Shown here in pieces: positions 1-8,467 of a DNA stretch of 64,000 bases. The DNA comes from Pseudomonas fluorescens NCIMB 11764 (lineage in GTDB: Bacteria > Pseudomonadota > Gammaproteobacteria > Pseudomonadales > Pseudomonadaceae): contig NZ_CP010945.1 of the NCBI RefSeq assembly GCF_000293885.2, positions 2,624,001 to 2,688,000 on the forward strand, written 5' to 3'. Numbering within the stretch: the stretch's first letter is position 1; each line of letters starts with the position of its first letter. A program made the translations under genes and the position numbers. The notes below the pieces were generated by a model. The model did not search any database. It was not told where the DNA came from and saw only the letters and a program-made list of their open reading frames with translations.

Positions 1-95
1 GACAGGATCCGGTTCGCGGGGCGCACAACTGCGCCAAGGCGTTTGAAGCCCGCGATTATAAGCCTCAAAGAATGAATCCCGTGAGGCCTAAACGA

Positions 96-749
96 TCAGT
101 CGTCGCGCGATCCGCCGAAATACCCGCAGCCACGTTGTACCTGGCCATCGATGCGCAATTCGGCGCTCATGTGCTGGACGCTGCCGGTGCTGCTGTCGAC
201 GCACCGTTGCGGCGCGACCCACAGTTCGATGTGCTGGTTGTTGGCTTCAGTGCTGAGGTTGAAGCGTCCATCACCCAGTTGTTCTTCAACATAAGGGACG
301 GCCAATGGCGGTTGGCCCGCACGGTCGATGACCATGCCTTTGCCGCTGACTTTTACGTTCCACTCCGGACCGTGGCCGGCGGCACGCAGGATCAGCAATT
401 TGAAATTCGGATCGTCGCACGCTGTGCCCGAGCGTTCGACGCGGTACAACTGCGCAAGATCCAGGCGGCTGCCCTCGACCCGGCCACGCACGTCGGCGAA
501 CAGTTTGCCCCGGTCATCGGCCAGGCTCGCGGCCTCCTGCAGGACGCTGGTGCCGCCGGTGTCGTTGACCACGAAACTGCGCTGCTCATTGCATGGCTGG
601 AACAACAGCTTGCCGTCGGCTGCCGTCAGTTGACCCTGCATTCGGGTCTGGCCCACGTGGGAAGCACTTTCACGCGGGCCATCCAGCAACTGGCAGGCGG
701 CGAACAGCGGAAGCAGGGCAACAAGGACTAAGGAACGGGCAACACGCAT
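96..749 (-). CDS. Predicted outer-membrane/periplasmic lipoprotein
   Basis: This 217-residue protein has a hydrophobic N-terminus ending in a lipobox-like FAAC with the candidate lipidated Cys at residue 19, so it is probably a membrane-anchored lipoprotein. The ATG at 749 is preferred over an in-frame start at 767 because GGAGAG precedes it at good spacing. The mature part contains paired-Cys regions and a segment around residues 130-150 reminiscent of small META/COG3650-like envelope proteins, but I do not recognise a characterised family. It lies alone, convergent to no visible partner, with the short-chain dehydrogenase next on the same strand. Function unknown. Confidence 0.7.
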   Translation of the reverse strand: MRVARSLVLVALLPLFAACQLLDGPRESASHVGQTRMQGQLTAADGKLLFQPCNEQRSFVVNDTGGTSVLQEAASLADDRGKLFADVRGRVEGSRLDLAQLYRVERSGTACDDPNFKLLILRAAGHGPEWNVKVSGKGMVIDRAGQPPLAVPYVEEQLGDGRFNLSTEANNQHIELWVAPQRCVDSSTGSVQHMSAELRIDGQVQRGCGYFGGSRDD

Positions 750-808
750 CTTTGGCTCTCCAGACAAGTGCCGCCACGTTACTCAGCCTGACCGTTCATC
801 ACAAGGGC

Positions 809-1408
809 TCAGCCCACATGAAAGGTCTGGCCCGTTTGCAGGCCTTCCACGCTTTTGGCGTAGGCCAGTGCCACATCGGCTGCGGGAACCGGTTTGTAGC
901 CGCGGAAGTACGGTGCGTATTTGCCCATCGCTTCGAGCAGAACGTTAGGGCTTACCGAGTTCACCCGCAGACCGCGCGGCAGTTCAATCGCGGCGGCACG
1001 CACGAAGCTGTCGAGGGCGCCGTTGACCAGTGCAGCCGAGGCGCCGCTGCGAATCGGATCGTGGCTGAGCACGCCGGTGGTGAAGGTGAACGATGCACCG
1101 TCATTGGCGAACTCGCGGCCGATCAGCAGCAGGTTGACCTGGCCCATCAGCTTGTCTTTCAGACCCAGGGAGAAACTGTCTTCGGTCATTTCACCCAGCG
1201 GTGCAAAGGTCACGTTTCCCGCCGCGCAGACCAGCGCGTCGAACTTGCCGGTCTGTTCGAACAGTTTGCGAATCGAGGCGCTGTCGCTGATATCCACCTG
1301 CAGATCGCCGCTATTGCGACCGATGCGGATGATTTCGTGACGCTCGGACAATTCCTTGTCGATCGCCGAACCGATGGTGCCGCCTGCGCCAATCAAAAGA
1401 ATCTTCAT
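809..1408 (-). CDS. Short-chain dehydrogenase/reductase (SDR)
   Basis: This 199-residue short-form SDR begins MKILLIGAGGTIGSA, a glycine-rich NAD(P)-binding loop at residues 7-14, and continues with CAAGN (an NNAG-like motif) near residue 70. It lacks the classical YxxxK spacing in an obvious form: the region around SGASAALVNGALDSF replaces it, as in several small uncharacterised SDRs. The start at 1408 is supported by GAGGAT about nine bases upstream; longer upstream frames have no good ribosome site. It is divergently transcribed from a LysR-type gene about 105 bp away, which probably controls it. The substrate cannot be read from the sequence. Confidence 0.85.
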   Translation of the reverse strand: MKILLIGAGGTIGSAIDKELSERHEIIRIGRNSGDLQVDISDSASIRKLFEQTGKFDALVCAAGNVTFAPLGEMTEDSFSLGLKDKLMGQVNLLLIGREFANDGASFTFTTGVLSHDPIRSGASAALVNGALDSFVRAAAIELPRGLRVNSVSPNVLLEAMGKYAPYFRGYKPVPAADVALAYAKSVEGLQTGQTFHVG

Positions 1409-1513
1409 GCTGTTTATCCTCATGTGTGTTGAAAGTGGCTTCAGTCTAGAGTGGTTTTTTCTGCGGATAAGCGCGCTAATAGGCAACCTTTGGTTTTCAA
1501 ATGGAAACAATCC

Positions 1514-2422
1514 ATGAGCGAGATGGATGATCTGGCGGCGTTTGCGGTGTTGATCGAAGCGGGCAGTTTCACCCTGGCGGCGCGGCAACTGGGTTGCAGC
1601 AAAGGCCAGTTGTCCAAGCGCATCAGCCTGCTGGAGACGCGGTTTTCGGTGGTGCTGTTGCAACGCACCACCCGCCGCTTGAGTCTGACGGCGGCAGGGG
1701 CGGCGCTGTTGCCGCAGGCTCAGGCCTTGGTGGTGCAAGTGGAAAGGGCGCGCCAGGCATTGGCACGGTTGAAGGACGACATGGCCGGGCCGGTGCGGAT
1801 GACGGTTCCGGTCTCGTTGGGGGAAACCTTCTTCGATGGCTTGTTGCTGGAGTTTTCCCACCAGTACCCCGAAGTGCAGATCGAACTCGACCTCGACAAC
1901 AACTACCGTGATTTGTCCCGGGACGGTTTTGATCTGGCGGTGCGTTCCGATGTGGGCAATGACGAGCGTCTGGTGGCGCGGCCGCTGTTGGCCTGGCACG
2001 AACTGACCTGCGCCAGCCCGGCCTACCTTGAGCAGCACGGCGAACCGCTGACGCCGCAGGCACTCGCCGAACATCAGTGTTTACTCAACAGTCACTACAG
2101 CGGCCGTGAAGAATGGTTGTATCACCAGCAGCACGAGTTATTGCGCGTGCGGGTGTCGGGACCGTTCGCCAGCAACTACTACAGCCTGTTGAAGAAAGCC
2201 GCATTGGGTGGCGCGGGTATTGCGCGTCTGCCGTCCTACCTGCTGCAAAAGGAATTGGCTGACGGGCGTTTGCGCTGGCTCCTGCGTGACTATCAGACTC
2301 GTCGCATGCCAATGTACCTGGTGCATCCGTATCAGGGTGGGTTGCCCAAGCGCACGCAAGTGCTGGCGGATTATTTGATTGGGTGGTTCAAGCGCAGTGG
2401 GGAGGCACTGGACAGGCTTTAA
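1514..2422 (+). CDS. LysR-type transcriptional regulator
   Basis: A 302-residue LysR regulator. The N-terminal winged helix-turn-helix covers about residues 1-60 (FTLAARQLGCSKGQLSKRISLLE), followed by the characteristic TRRLSLTAAGAALLPQA linker helix and a substrate-binding domain of the type seen in CrgA/DsdC-like members (VSLGETFFDGLL, then FDLAVRSD). The start MSEMDD at 1514 fits the family; the frame is open further upstream without a ribosome site. It faces the SDR gene across a short shared promoter region, the usual arrangement for a LysR protein and its target. Inducer unknown. Confidence 0.9.
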   Translation: MSEMDDLAAFAVLIEAGSFTLAARQLGCSKGQLSKRISLLETRFSVVLLQRTTRRLSLTAAGAALLPQAQALVVQVERARQALARLKDDMAGPVRMTVPVSLGETFFDGLLLEFSHQYPEVQIELDLDNNYRDLSRDGFDLAVRSDVGNDERLVARPLLAWHELTCASPAYLEQHGEPLTPQALAEHQCLLNSHYSGREEWLYHQQHELLRVRVSGPFASNYYSLLKKAALGGAGIARLPSYLLQKELADGRLRWLLRDYQTRRMPMYLVHPYQGGLPKRTQVLADYLIGWFKRSGEALDRL

Positions 2423-2478
2423 CGATAATGTCTGCCTCCCACAAGGGGCTTCATTGTTGGTGAGATTGTGCCAGGCAT

Positions 2479-2506
2479 AAAAAAACGGCCCGCAGGCCGT
2501 TTTTTG
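2479..2506. terminator. Bidirectional rho-independent terminator
   Basis: An A-run, the stem ACGGCC..GGCCGT, and a T-run form a terminator that works on both strands. It lies between the 3' ends of the LysR gene and the branched-chain amino-acid transport operon. Confidence 0.9.
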
Positions 2507-2520
2507 TTTACCGCAAACGC

Positions 2521-3222
2521 TTAACCACCAAGGTACGCTTCGCGCACTTTCGGGTCGGTCAGCAGCGCTTCGCCGGTGCCTTGCATCACCACCCGGCCAT
2601 TCTCCAGAACGTACGCGCGGTCAGCGATTTTCAGCGCCTGGTTAGCGTTCTGCTCCACCAGGAACACCGTCACGCCATCCTTGCGCAGTTGCTCGATGAT
2701 GTCGAAGATCTGCTGGATGATGATCGGTGCCAGGCCCAACGATGGCTCGTCGAGCAGCAACAGCTTGGGCTTGCTCATCAGCGCACGGCCGATGGCGAGC
2801 ATTTGCTGTTCGCCGCCGGACATGGTGCCGCCGCGCTGGGCAAAGCGTTCTTTCAGACGTGGGAAAAGTCCGAGAACCTTTTCCATCTGTTCCTGATAAT
2901 CGCCCTTGTTGGTGAAGAATCCGCCCATGGACAGATTCTCTTCCACGGTCAGACGGGCAAACACCCGACGACCTTCCGGTACGACCGCAATGCTTTTACG
3001 CATGATCTGCGACGAGTCCTGGCCGACGAGCTCTTCGCCCATGTAGCGGATGCTGCCGCTGTGGGCTTGCGGCGAACCGCAGAGGGTCATCAGCAGGGTC
3101 GACTTGCCGGCGCCGTTGGCACCGATCAGCGTCACGATCTCGCCCTGACGGACTTCGACGTTGACGCTGTGCAGGGCCTGGATCTTGCCGTAGAAGGTGG
3201 AAACGTTTTCGAATTGCAGCAT
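2521..3222 (-). CDS. livF: Branched-chain amino-acid ABC transporter ATPase LivF/BraG
   Basis: The 233-residue ATP-binding subunit of the HAAT-family importer for leucine, isoleucine and valine. It shows Walker A GANGAGKST (about residues 34-42), signature MSGGEQQML, Walker B LLLLDEPSLGLAP and the switch His in FLVEQN context. Length and sequence match LivF/BraG, the second ATPase of the heterodimer. It is the last gene of the operon and directly abuts the paired ATPase gene (its start is the base after that gene's stop). A strong terminator follows the gene. Confidence 0.96.
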   Translation of the reverse strand: MLQFENVSTFYGKIQALHSVNVEVRQGEIVTLIGANGAGKSTLLMTLCGSPQAHSGSIRYMGEELVGQDSSQIMRKSIAVVPEGRRVFARLTVEENLSMGGFFTNKGDYQEQMEKVLGLFPRLKERFAQRGGTMSGGEQQMLAIGRALMSKPKLLLLDEPSLGLAPIIIQQIFDIIEQLRKDGVTVFLVEQNANQALKIADRAYVLENGRVVMQGTGEALLTDPKVREAYLGG

Positions 3223-3990
3223 TTACGCTTCCCCCAGGTAGGCTTTGATCACTTCAGGATTGTCGCGGATCTGTTCCGGCGTGCCGTCGGCCAGAGGCGT
3301 GCCCTGGTTGATCACGACGATGTGGTCGGAAATGCTCATGACCAGTTTCATGTCGTGTTCGATCAGCAGCACGGTGACGTTGTGCTCTTCACGCAACATG
3401 CTGATCAGCGCCTTGAGGTCCTCGGTTTCCTTCGGGTTCAGGCCGGCGGCCGGTTCGTCGAGCATGAGGATCCGCGGACGGGTCATCATGCAACGGGCGA
3501 TTTCCAGGCGGCGTTGCTGACCGTAGGCCAGGGTGCCGGCCGGGCGGTTGGCGAACGCCGTGAGGTTGACCTTGTCCAGCCAGAACTCGGCGAATTCCAT
3601 CGCCTCGCGTTCGCTCTTGCGGAACCCCGGCGTCTTGAACAGACCGGACAGGAAGTTGGTGTTCAGGTGACGGTGCTGCGCGATCAAGAGGTTCTCGACC
3701 GCGGTCATGTCCTTGAACAACCGCACGTTCTGGAAGGTACGCACCACGCCTTTGAGGGCGATCTTGTGGCCGGGCAGGCCTTCGATCGGCTCGCCGTCCA
3801 GCAGGATGCTGCCGCCGCTCGGTTTGTAGAAACCGGTCAGGCAGTTGAACACGGTGGTCTTGCCGGCGCCGTTGGGGCCGATCAGCGCAACCACCTGTTT
3901 TTCCTTCACGGTCAGGGCTACGCCGTTGACCGCCAGCAAGCCGCCGAAGCGCATGCTCAGATTTTCGACTTTAAGGATCTCGCGGCTCAT
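3223..3990 (-). CDS. livG: Branched-chain amino-acid ABC transporter ATPase LivG/BraF
   Basis: A 255-residue cytoplasmic ATPase pairing with LivF to energise the permeases. Walker A is GPNGAGKTT (about residues 37-45), the signature loop is [15 protein letters not shown], Walker B is [13 protein letters not shown], and VLLIEHDM carries the switch His. The LivG-specific insertion between Walker A and the signature (about residues 90-140, with [10 protein letters not shown]) distinguishes it from LivF. Its start overlaps the stop of the upstream permease gene by 4 bp (ATGA type), indicating translational coupling. Confidence 0.96.
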   Translation of the reverse strand: MSREILKVENLSMRFGGLLAVNGVALTVKEKQVVALIGPNGAGKTTVFNCLTGFYKPSGGSILLDGEPIEGLPGHKIALKGVVRTFQNVRLFKDMTAVENLLIAQHRHLNTNFLSGLFKTPGFRKSEREAMEFAEFWLDKVNLTAFANRPAGTLAYGQQRRLEIARCMMTRPRILMLDEPAAGLNPKETEDLKALISMLREEHNVTVLLIEHDMKLVMSISDHIVVINQGTPLADGTPEQIRDNPEVIKAYLGEA

Positions 3991-5243
3991 TTGCGCAGCT
4001 CCATGTGAGGACGTTGCATGGGCAGCAGGCCTTGAGGTCGCCAGATCATCATCAGCACCATCAAGGCGCCGAACATCAACATGCGGTACTCACTGAACTC
4101 ACGCATCATTTCAGGCAGCAGGATCATCACCACGGCCGCGAGGATCACGCCCAGTTGCGAGCCCATGCCGCCCAACACGACGATGGCGAGGATGATCGCC
4201 GATTCGATGAAGGTGAAGGACTCCGGCGTCACCAGACCCTGACGGGCGGCGAAGAAGCTGCCGGCGAAACCGGCGAAGCTGGCGCCCAGGGTAAAGGCCG
4301 ACAACTTGATGACCGTAGGATTGAGACCCAGTGCACGGCAGGCGATTTCGTCTTCACGCAACGCTTCCCATGCGCGACCGATCGGCATGCGCAGCAAACG
4401 ATTGATGACGAACAGGGCGCCGAGGGCCAGCAACAGCGCAACCAGGTAGAGGAAAATCACCTTGTTGATCGAGTTGTATTCCAGGCCGAAGTACTCGTGG
4501 AACGTCTGCATGCCTTCGGCTGCTTTACGTTCGAAGGTCAGGCCGAAGAACGTTGGTTTCTCGATGTTGCTGATGCCGTTCGGGCCACCGGTGAGGCCGG
4601 TGAGGTTACGCAGGAACAGACGGATGATTTCACCGAATCCCAGGGTCACGATCGCCAGGTAGTCACCGCGCAGACGCAGGACCGGGAAGCCGAGCAGGAA
4701 GCCGAAGGTGGCCGCCATCAGGCCGGCGATCGGCAGGCAGATCCAGAAGCTCAAGCCGTAGTAATGCGACAGCAGTGCATAACTGTAGGCACCGACGGCG
4801 TAGAAACCGACGTAACCGAGGTCGAGCAGGCCGGCCAGACCGACCACGATGTTCAGGCCGAGGCCGAGCATCACGTAGATCAGCACCAGGGTGGCGATGT
4901 CCACCGCGCCGCGAGAGCCGAAGAACGGCCAGACCAGGGCACCGGCGATCAACGCAATGATGATCCAGCGCTGGGTGGTCGGCAGGGTCAGGAAGTTACT
5001 GGCCTTGGCCGGCATCAACGGCATGTTTGGCGAAGAGCGCCAGGCTGAGCTGATCTGTTGATCGAACAACACCCGCAGGAACATCAGCACCGAGCACACG
5101 GCGATGGTGATCAGCGTTGCAGTGCTGGTGCCGTGGACTTCCAGGTTGATACCGACGATGGTCAGTTTCAGACCGAGTACCGGGTAGGCAACCGCCCACA
5201 CCAGCAAGGCGCTGAACAACGCCTGTTTAAGATTCCTAGTCAT
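3987..5243 (-). CDS. livM: High-affinity branched-chain amino-acid permease LivM/BraE
   Basis: A 418-residue inner-membrane permease. About ten hydrophobic segments are visible, with the family motif [25 protein letters not shown] near residues 127-152 and the cytoplasmic EAA-like loop [20 protein letters not shown] that contacts the ATPases. The roughly 90-residue N-terminal extension with its own membrane segments is normal for Pseudomonas/E. coli LivM and longer than many homologues. It overlaps the upstream livH by 4 bp and the downstream livG by 4 bp. Confidence 0.95.
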   Translation of the reverse strand: MTRNLKQALFSALLVWAVAYPVLGLKLTIVGINLEVHGTSTATLITIAVCSVLMFLRVLFDQQISSAWRSSPNMPLMPAKASNFLTLPTTQRWIIIALIAGALVWPFFGSRGAVDIATLVLIYVMLGLGLNIVVGLAGLLDLGYVGFYAVGAYSYALLSHYYGLSFWICLPIAGLMAATFGFLLGFPVLRLRGDYLAIVTLGFGEIIRLFLRNLTGLTGGPNGISNIEKPTFFGLTFERKAAEGMQTFHEYFGLEYNSINKVIFLYLVALLLALGALFVINRLLRMPIGRAWEALREDEIACRALGLNPTVIKLSAFTLGASFAGFAGSFFAARQGLVTPESFTFIESAIILAIVVLGGMGSQLGVILAAVVMILLPEMMREFSEYRMLMFGALMVLMMIWRPQGLLPMQRPHMELRK

Positions 5244-6163
5244 ACTTTCTCAACCTCCGGACGGCCCAGCAGGCCGGTTGGCCGGAACAACAACACCAGA
5301 ACCAATAGACCGAACGCCACGACGTCCTTGTACTGGTCGCCGAAGATATCGGCACCGAAGGCTTCCGCGACCCCAAGCACCAGCCCGCCGAGCATGGCGC
5401 CCGGGATGCTGCCGATACCGCCCAGTACCGCTGCGGTGAAGGCCTTGAGGCCGACGAGGAAACCGGCGTTCGGGTTGATCACGCCGTATTGCATGCTCAG
5501 CAGCACGGCGGCGATGGCGGCCAGTGCGGCACCGATGACAAAGGTCAGGGCGATGATGTTGTTGGTGTTGATACCCAGCAGGTTGGCCATCTTGATGTCT
5601 TCGGCGCAGGCGCGGCAGGCGCGACCCAGGCGAGAGCGGGAGATGAACAGCGTCAGGCCGACCATGGCGACCAGCGTCACCACGAACACCACGATTTGCA
5701 TGTAGGAAATCAGCACTTCATGTGCGCCACCTGGCCCGATGGTGAAGTTGCCGGGGATCAGGTTGGGGATGGATTTGTCCTTGGAGTCTTGCGCCAGCAG
5801 AACCGTGTTCTGCAGGAAAATCGACATGCCGATGGCGGAAATCAGCGGGATCAGACGGTTGCTGCCGCGCAAGGGGCGGTAGGCGATCCGTTCGATGCTG
5901 TAACCGTAGGCACTGGTCACGACAATGGTCGCGAGGAAAGCGGCGGTCATCAACAGCGGAACACTGTCGAGTCCCATCATGGCCAGCCCGGCGATGGCGA
6001 TGAACGCCACGTAGGAGCCGATCATGTACACCTCGCCGTGGGCGAAGTTGATCATTCCAATGATGCCGTAAACCATCGTATAGCCGATGGCGATCAGGGC
6101 ATACGTGCTGCCAATGGTCAGACCATTAACCAGCTGTTGGAAGAAGTGATAGATGTCAGGCAT
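5240..6163 (-). CDS. livH: High-affinity branched-chain amino-acid permease LivH/BraD
   Basis: The 307-residue partner permease of LivM. It begins [44 protein letters not shown], the hallmark of LivH. An EAA-like loop [20 protein letters not shown] lies near residues 190-210 and there are about eight membrane spans. It heads the livHMGF segment and follows the binding-protein gene after a 232-bp gap that contains a terminator, so its transcription probably depends on read-through from the binding-protein promoter and/or a promoter in that gap. Confidence 0.95.
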   Translation of the reverse strand: MPDIYHFFQQLVNGLTIGSTYALIAIGYTMVYGIIGMINFAHGEVYMIGSYVAFIAIAGLAMMGLDSVPLLMTAAFLATIVVTSAYGYSIERIAYRPLRGSNRLIPLISAIGMSIFLQNTVLLAQDSKDKSIPNLIPGNFTIGPGGAHEVLISYMQIVVFVVTLVAMVGLTLFISRSRLGRACRACAEDIKMANLLGINTNNIIALTFVIGAALAAIAAVLLSMQYGVINPNAGFLVGLKAFTAAVLGGIGSIPGAMLGGLVLGVAEAFGADIFGDQYKDVVAFGLLVLVLLFRPTGLLGRPEVEKV

Positions 6164-6344
6164 TACAGCGCTCCTAAAAACCTGATACGCATTTCACTGG
6201 TGGAGTCATTTTCCCGCTCGAGCCCCGTGGATCTGCATCCACTTCGAACGCGAGGTTTGCCAGCGAACCGCTGATGACGGTTTTGAGATTTTCAGGTGGG
6301 GAGACTGGCGGATCACGCCAGCGCGGCCCAATACGTTCGTAAAA

Positions 6345-6371
6345 CAAAGCCCACGGCACGCCGTGGGCTTT
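6345..6371 (-). terminator. Intercistronic terminator between braC/livK and livH
   Basis: An 11-bp perfect stem (AAAGCCCACGG/CCGTGGGCTTT) with a 4-base loop is followed on the minus strand by GTTTTAC. It lies about 25 bp past the binding-protein stop and upstream of livH. Partial termination here would make the binding protein more abundant than the membrane subunits. Confidence 0.85.
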
Positions 6372-6395
6372 ATTGGCAGTCAGTCAGGCAACGCC

Positions 6396-7523
6396 TTACT
6401 GAGGCTTGGCTTCAGTTTTTGGTTTGCCGAAGTGCCACTCGTAAACCACAAATTTGAAGTCTTTCAGGTCGCCCTTGTCGTCGAAGCTCAGGTCGCCGGT
6501 AGGCGTCTTGAAGGTGCCTGCGTGGATGGCAGCAGCCACTTTGGCGGTGTCTTCGGACTTGGCAGCCTTGATGCCTTCAGCGATCACTTCCACAGCCGAG
6601 TAGGCCGGGAATACGAACGGACCGCTCGGGTCTTCTTTCTTCGCTTTGAAGGCGTCAGCCAGGGCAACGTTGGCCGGATCCTGGTCGAAGGATTTCGGCA
6701 GGGTGACCAACAGACCTTCGGAAGCATCCTTGGCGATCTGCGAAATGGAGTCGTTACCCACGCCTTCCGGACCCATGAACTTGGCTTTCAGGCCTTTTTC
6801 CTGGGATTGACGCAGGATCAGGCCCAGCTCAGGGTGGTAGCCGCCGTAGTAGACGAAGTCGACGTTGGCTTGCTTGAGCTTGGCGATGATCGAGGAGAAG
6901 TCCTTGTCGCCGGCGTTTATGCCTTCGAACACGGCGACCTTGGTGCCTTTCTTCTCGAGGGTCTGTTTAACGGCGGTGGCGATGCCTTCACCGTATTGCT
7001 GTTTGTCGTGCAGGACAGCAACGATTTTCGGTTTTACGTGATCGGCAATGTAGTTACCGGCGGCAGGGCCCTGGGCGCTGTCCAGACCGATGGTGCGGAA
7101 CACCATTTTGTAACCACGGTTGGTGATGTCCGGGCTGGTGGCAGCCGGGGTGATCATGATCACGCCTTCGTCTTCGTAGATGTCCGAAGCCGGTTGAGTG
7201 GAGCTGGAGCACAGGTGACCGACCACGAACTTGACGCCGTCGTTGACGACCTTGTTCGCGACAGCCACAGCTTGTTTTGGATCACAGGCGTCATCGTACT
7301 CAACGGCTTCGAGTTTCTTGCCGTCTACGCCGCCCTTGGCGTTGATTTGTTCGATGGCCATTTTGGCGCCACTGAACTGCATGTCGCCGTATTGGGCTAC
7401 AGGACCGGTCTTAGGGCCGGCGATGCCGATCTTGATGGTGTCAGCTGCGAACGAATGGCTGGCAACCCCGGCCAGAACCATAGCGGCAAACAGTTTGGAA
7501 ATCTGCTTAGTAGCCTTAGTCAT
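6396..7523 (-). CDS. braC: Branched-chain amino-acid periplasmic binding protein LivK/BraC
   Basis: A 375-residue periplasmic solute-binding protein of the Leu/Ile/Val type. A Sec signal peptide covers residues 1-26 (cleavage after SHSFA). The mature chain starts DTIKIGIAGPKTGPVAQYG and contains the family's disulfide region (DDACDPKQA and GHLCSSST) and ligand contacts typical of type I periplasmic binding proteins. It is the first gene of the braC-livHMGF unit and is separated from livH by a terminator hairpin. Strong match in length and sequence to Pseudomonas BraC. Confidence 0.95.
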   Translation of the reverse strand: MTKATKQISKLFAAMVLAGVASHSFAADTIKIGIAGPKTGPVAQYGDMQFSGAKMAIEQINAKGGVDGKKLEAVEYDDACDPKQAVAVANKVVNDGVKFVVGHLCSSSTQPASDIYEDEGVIMITPAATSPDITNRGYKMVFRTIGLDSAQGPAAGNYIADHVKPKIVAVLHDKQQYGEGIATAVKQTLEKKGTKVAVFEGINAGDKDFSSIIAKLKQANVDFVYYGGYHPELGLILRQSQEKGLKAKFMGPEGVGNDSISQIAKDASEGLLVTLPKSFDQDPANVALADAFKAKKEDPSGPFVFPAYSAVEVIAEGIKAAKSEDTAKVAAAIHAGTFKTPTGDLSFDDKGDLKDFKFVVYEWHFGKPKTEAKPQ

Positions 7524-7862
7524 AGTGCTCCACTCTTACTGTTGTAGTTTTTATAGTCCTGGCGCCGTAGCAGCAGAACCGGGTCAGATATCTTCGACAT
7601 CCTCCGGAAAATGCCCCCGGCAACTGTACCGGTACAGTGTAGAGCGCCGATTGTTAGCCTGGGAAGCTGGCGCCAGGGGGCAAAATCAGGGGGTGTCGCT
7701 TTTTTGAAAGAAAAAGACAGAATTGCGGCGGGGGCTTCAGCTGAAATATCAGCAATCCTTGGCTTTCCTGCAGTTTTCAATCGGCGACTCAATTGCTTCC
7801 GGGTTTTTCTGTCAGACCACCAACGTTATCATCCACGTCGATTTCTTTTACGGACAGGACCC
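7524..7862. other. Intergenic region with divergent promoters (braC / DUF2288)
   Basis: A 339-bp gap between the divergent braC and DUF2288 genes. It must carry both promoters. An AGGA ribosome site lies just before the ATG at 7863. I see no convincing gene, REP element or named operator in it. Confidence 0.5.
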
Positions 7863-8168
7863 ATGACTCAAGAACCTAGCACCCTCTATGCCAAGCTGCT
7901 TGGTGAAACCGCATCTATTACCTGGAAAGAGCTGGAGCCGTTCTTCGCCAAGGGTGCCCTATTGTGGGTCAGTCCTGAGCTGGATTTGATTGCGGCGGCG
8001 GAGGCTGTAGCGACCGATGACGGTGAGAAAGTGGCTGCCTGGCTGGCCGCCGACGAGGTCGCCAAGCTGTCTGAAACGCGGGCGCTGGATCTTTTTGAAC
8101 GTGACCCGGAGCTGTGGGCAGTGGTGGTTTCGCCGTGGATTATGATCCAGGAAAGGGCGACGAAGTGA
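7863..8168 (+). CDS. DUF2288 family protein
   Basis: A 101-residue soluble acidic protein that matches my memory of the DUF2288 family, small proteins widespread in Pseudomonas and cyanobacteria with no known function. Features include TWKELEPFFAKGALLWVSPELDLI and a Trp-rich C-terminus (ELWAVVVSPWIMIQER). The ATG at 7863 is preceded by GGACAGGAC; the frame is open for 250 bp upstream but without start support. It is convergent with the tubulin-like gene and separated from it by a weak terminator and a REPIN. Confidence 0.75.
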   Translation: MTQEPSTLYAKLLGETASITWKELEPFFAKGALLWVSPELDLIAAAEAVATDDGEKVAAWLAADEVAKLSETRALDLFERDPELWAVVVSPWIMIQERATK

Positions 8169-8302
8169 ATCTCTGCACCGAATGAGTGCGCGAGTTCGCC
8201 GAACAAAAGTGTGTAGCCGAGTAGCGTGATGGCATGTTGCCGTAGAGAAAGGCCACAGGCGTGGCCAGCATCACGGTGACGTAAACGTAACGGGAACAGT
8301 TT

Positions 8303-8335
8303 ATTGAGCAGCCGATGGGCTGCTTAATTGTTTCT
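8303..8335 (+). terminator. Probable terminator after the DUF2288 gene
   Basis: The stem GAGCAGCC/GGGCTGCTT with a three-base loop is followed by AATTGTTTC. It lies about 135 bp after the stop at 8168. The T-tract is interrupted, so efficiency is uncertain. Confidence 0.45.
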
Positions 8336-8369
8336 GGATGTTGGATTTCGCGGTGAATGTGCCGCCGCC

Positions 8370-8451
8370 ATCGCGAGCAGGCTCGCTCCCACAGTTAACC
8401 GCGTTTCTTCAGAAGAAATGCGATCCCTGTGGGAGCGAGCCTGCTCGCGAT
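8370..8451. repeat. REPIN (two inverted REP copies, TGTGGGAGCGAGC type)
   Basis: The left arm at 8370-8394 and the right arm at 8427-8451 are reverse complements (ATCGCGAGCAGGCTCGCTCC and its inverse), separated by about 32 bp. It lies between the convergent DUF2288 and tubulin-like genes. The same REP type recurs at 54949-55040. Confidence 0.9.
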
Positions 8452-8467
8452 TGGGCGCGACGCGGTT

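Noticed and set aside
809..2074. Long N-terminal extension of the short-chain dehydrogenase into the LysR gene region
   Set aside because: The extension reads antisense through the LysR gene, and the SDR has a good ribosome site at its internal ATG (1408).
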